From NCBI GenBank assembly GCA_021808875.1, contig JAKBAU010000144.1, forward strand, positions 1 to 8,600: a DNA stretch of 8,600 bases. Direction: 5' to 3'. A program made the translations under genes and the position numbers. The stretch is from Pseudomonadota bacterium (GTDB taxonomy: Bacteria; Pseudomonadota; Alphaproteobacteria; Micropepsales; Micropepsaceae). The notes under the pieces were generated by a model. It worked only from the letters and a program-made list of their open reading frames with translations. It did not search any database and was not told the DNA's origin. How positions within the stretch are numbered: position 1 is the first letter of the stretch; the number at the start of each line of letters is the position of its first letter. This document shows, one piece after another, positions 7,296 to 8,600 of the stretch.

Positions 7296-8182
7296 AACGC
7301 GACTGGCTCGCATTCCTGGCTCACGAGCGCAGAGCCAGTCCTCACACGCTTGTCGCCTATGGTTATGATCTCGACTGTTTCCTTGATTTTCTTACCGCCC
7401 ATCTGGGGACTGTGATCGAGGAAGAGACGCTGGCCGCTCTTTCGGTGAGTGATATCCGTGCCTTTATCGCCGCCCGCCGACGGGATGGCCTCGGGGCCCG
7501 TGGCATACAGCGTGCACTTGCCGCAGTCCGCAGCTTCTTCAAGCATATGGCACGCGAAAATGTGCTGGACAATCCGGCCGCACGTGCCGTGAGGACGCCG
7601 CGCATCGCACGCCCGCTGCCGCGTCCCCTCAGTGAACGTGATGCCGAACGCACGCTGGCGGCGGCAGCCGAGCATCCGGTCCAGTGGCTTGCTGCCCGTG
7701 ACGTCGCGTTGCTCACCCTGCTCTATGGCACCGGGCTGCGCATTTCCGAGGCTTTGTCGCTGCGGCGTGGTGACGTACCCTTGGGCGAGACCCTCAGTAT
7801 TCTCGGCAAGGGCCGAAAGGAAAGGGTTGTTCCGCTCCTCCCGGTCGTACGCGAAGCAATTGCCCATTATGCTGCGCTTGTGCCTTTCGTCCAGACGCGT
7901 GAGGCATCACTCTTTGTGTCGCGCACCGGAAAACCGATGTCGGCACGCGAAGCGCAACTCTTGATGCAGCACCTGCGCGGTGCCTTGGGACTATCTGCCC
8001 GGGCTACGCCACACGCCTTGCGTCACTCCTTTGCAACCCACATTTTGGCTGGGGGTGGGGATCTGCGCGCAGTGCAGGAGCTTCTGGGGCATGCCTCCCT
8101 GTCGACGACCCAGACCTACACCAAACTCGAAACGGATCAGCTGTTGCAGATCTATGCGCAGGCCCATCCGCGCGGAGCCTAG
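7271..8182 (+). CDS. xerC: Tyrosine site-specific recombinase XerC
   Basis: XerC and XerD act together at the dif site near the replication terminus to convert chromosome dimers to monomers before division. The 303-residue product has the N-terminal core-binding (SAM-like) domain at about 5-95. The catalytic domain covers about 115-295 with all active-site residues: R157 (TGLRISEAL), K180 (LGKGRKERVVP), H248 and R251 (HALRHSFATH), H274 (LGHASLSTT) and the nucleophile Y283 (TQTYTKLE). Their spacing agrees with XerD of E. coli. Assignment as XerC over XerD rests mainly on the preceding DUF484 gene. The start lies inside the DUF484 gene, with a weak AGGG one base before the ATG, so re-initiation by ribosomes finishing DUF484 is likely. 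The stop codon shares CTAG (8179-8182) with the stop codon of the convergent gene. Confidence 0.94.
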   Translation: MARSAEALKRDWLAFLAHERRASPHTLVAYGYDLDCFLDFLTAHLGTVIEEETLAALSVSDIRAFIAARRRDGLGARGIQRALAAVRSFFKHMARENVLDNPAARAVRTPRIARPLPRPLSERDAERTLAAAAEHPVQWLAARDVALLTLLYGTGLRISEALSLRRGDVPLGETLSILGKGRKERVVPLLPVVREAIAHYAALVPFVQTREASLFVSRTGKPMSAREAQLLMQHLRGALGLSARATPHALRHSFATHILAGGGDLRAVQELLGHASLSTTQTYTKLETDQLLQIYAQAHPRGA

Positions 8183-8595
8183 CTGAACGGAAGCGTGAGG
8201 GCGTGTCGCTGAGCCGAGGCATTGAGATGGCTCCAGATCACTTTGCAGGCTTCCCGCGCTGTCTTGTCCGCGCGCATTTCAAGGTCCTCCTGCAATGTAA
8301 TGAGTAGCGTGCTGAGTTCGGCATGGGTGGCATCAAGGCTCGCAATGTCGAGGTGATGATCCGCACCAGCGTGCGCGGCGCGCAGACGGGCCTTGAGTTC
8401 GGGGCCAACCAGCTCGGACAAGCTACCAAACATCGCGCGCATGCTGCGGATGTCCTTGAGCCGAACATCGGCTGCCCGCGCCTGTTCCTGGTTTGTTAAA
8501 AGACAAAGCACGGCCCAAAGCTGGGCGCTGCTTTGCAGATAGGTGTCCGCGAGCGCCGGCGCGATGTGCAGGCTGAGGTCTTGTAGGAGCACCAT
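8179..8595 (-). CDS. Uncharacterised helical protein convergent with xerC
   Basis: I do not recognise a named family. From ATG 8595 the product has 138 residues. The start sits five bases from the window edge, so its ribosome binding site cannot be seen and the gene might begin further upstream. The protein appears mostly alpha-helical and rich in Ala and Leu, with no signal peptide, no convincing membrane segment and no obvious catalytic motif. The middle (LKDIRSMRAMFGSLSELV, 47-64) and the region HAELSTLLITLQEDLEMRAD (91-110) look like amphipathic helices. I have a general memory of similar short uncharacterised proteins in alphaproteobacteria, but cannot tie it to a function. It is probably real: the frame is uninterrupted, the codon use resembles its neighbours, there is no competing long frame, and its end fits neatly against xerC. 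Confidence 0.7.
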   Translation of the reverse strand: MVLLQDLSLHIAPALADTYLQSSAQLWAVLCLLTNQEQARAADVRLKDIRSMRAMFGSLSELVGPELKARLRAAHAGADHHLDIASLDATHAELSTLLITLQEDLEMRADKTAREACKVIWSHLNASAQRHALTLPFS

Positions 8596-8600
8596 GAGAA

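Noticed and set aside
7292..7867. Minus-strand open frame (191 codons) opposite xerC
   Set aside because: It is a shadow of the XerC frame in GC-rich DNA, with no recognisable protein features.
1..8600. tRNA, rRNA, CRISPR array, insertion sequence, attachment site, dif-like site or riboswitch
   Set aside because: No direct-repeat arrays, transposase frames, tRNA-like cloverleaf or known riboswitch core were seen on either strand. xerC's own target site was not found here.

Overview
The window looks like chromosomal core DNA from an alphaproteobacterium. I base this on the GC-rich codon use, the DUF484-xerC pair divergent from priA, the glyoxalase C-terminus ending in a 'PWASMPNTGSW'-type tail, and the HIG1-type twin-transmembrane protein. 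I cannot name a genus. There are no rRNA or tRNA genes, insertion sequences, CRISPR arrays or prophage genes, and I see no break in base composition that would suggest an island. No stretch over 300 bases lacks a gene.

Left part (1-2617): the 3' third of mutS (mismatch repair ATPase) enters from outside the window. A 165-base gap with two adjacent hairpins and a candidate promoter follows, then gloA (lactoylglutathione lyase). Facing gloA, with only 3 bases between the stop codons, is a minus-strand gene fusing Sel1/TPR-like repeats to a prolyl-4-hydroxylase-type 2-oxoglutarate/Fe(II) dioxygenase domain.

Middle (2618-4353): a divergent intergenic region of about 120 bases separates the dioxygenase from a 63-residue HIG1-domain membrane protein (GTG start). 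That gene lies 10 bases upstream of leuC (3-isopropylmalate dehydratase large subunit), so the two are probably co-transcribed. leuC ends against priA with a 5-base gap, and a hairpin covers the leuC stop codon and runs up to the priA stop codon. leuD is not next to leuC here.

Right part (4354-8600): priA (replication restart helicase, minus strand) diverges from a DUF484 gene whose last 25 bases overlap xerC (site-specific recombinase for chromosome dimer resolution). xerC converges on an unrecognised minus-strand gene, and the two stop codons share one CTAG. The priA / DUF484-xerC divergon puts replication-fork restart and resolution of recombination-derived dimers on either side of one short control region.

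I do not see a new multi-gene system. The items most worth a second look are the Sel1-dioxygenase fusion, the HIG1-leuC pairing, the unrecognised gene beside xerC, and the small hairpins and promoter-like elements in the compact gaps.
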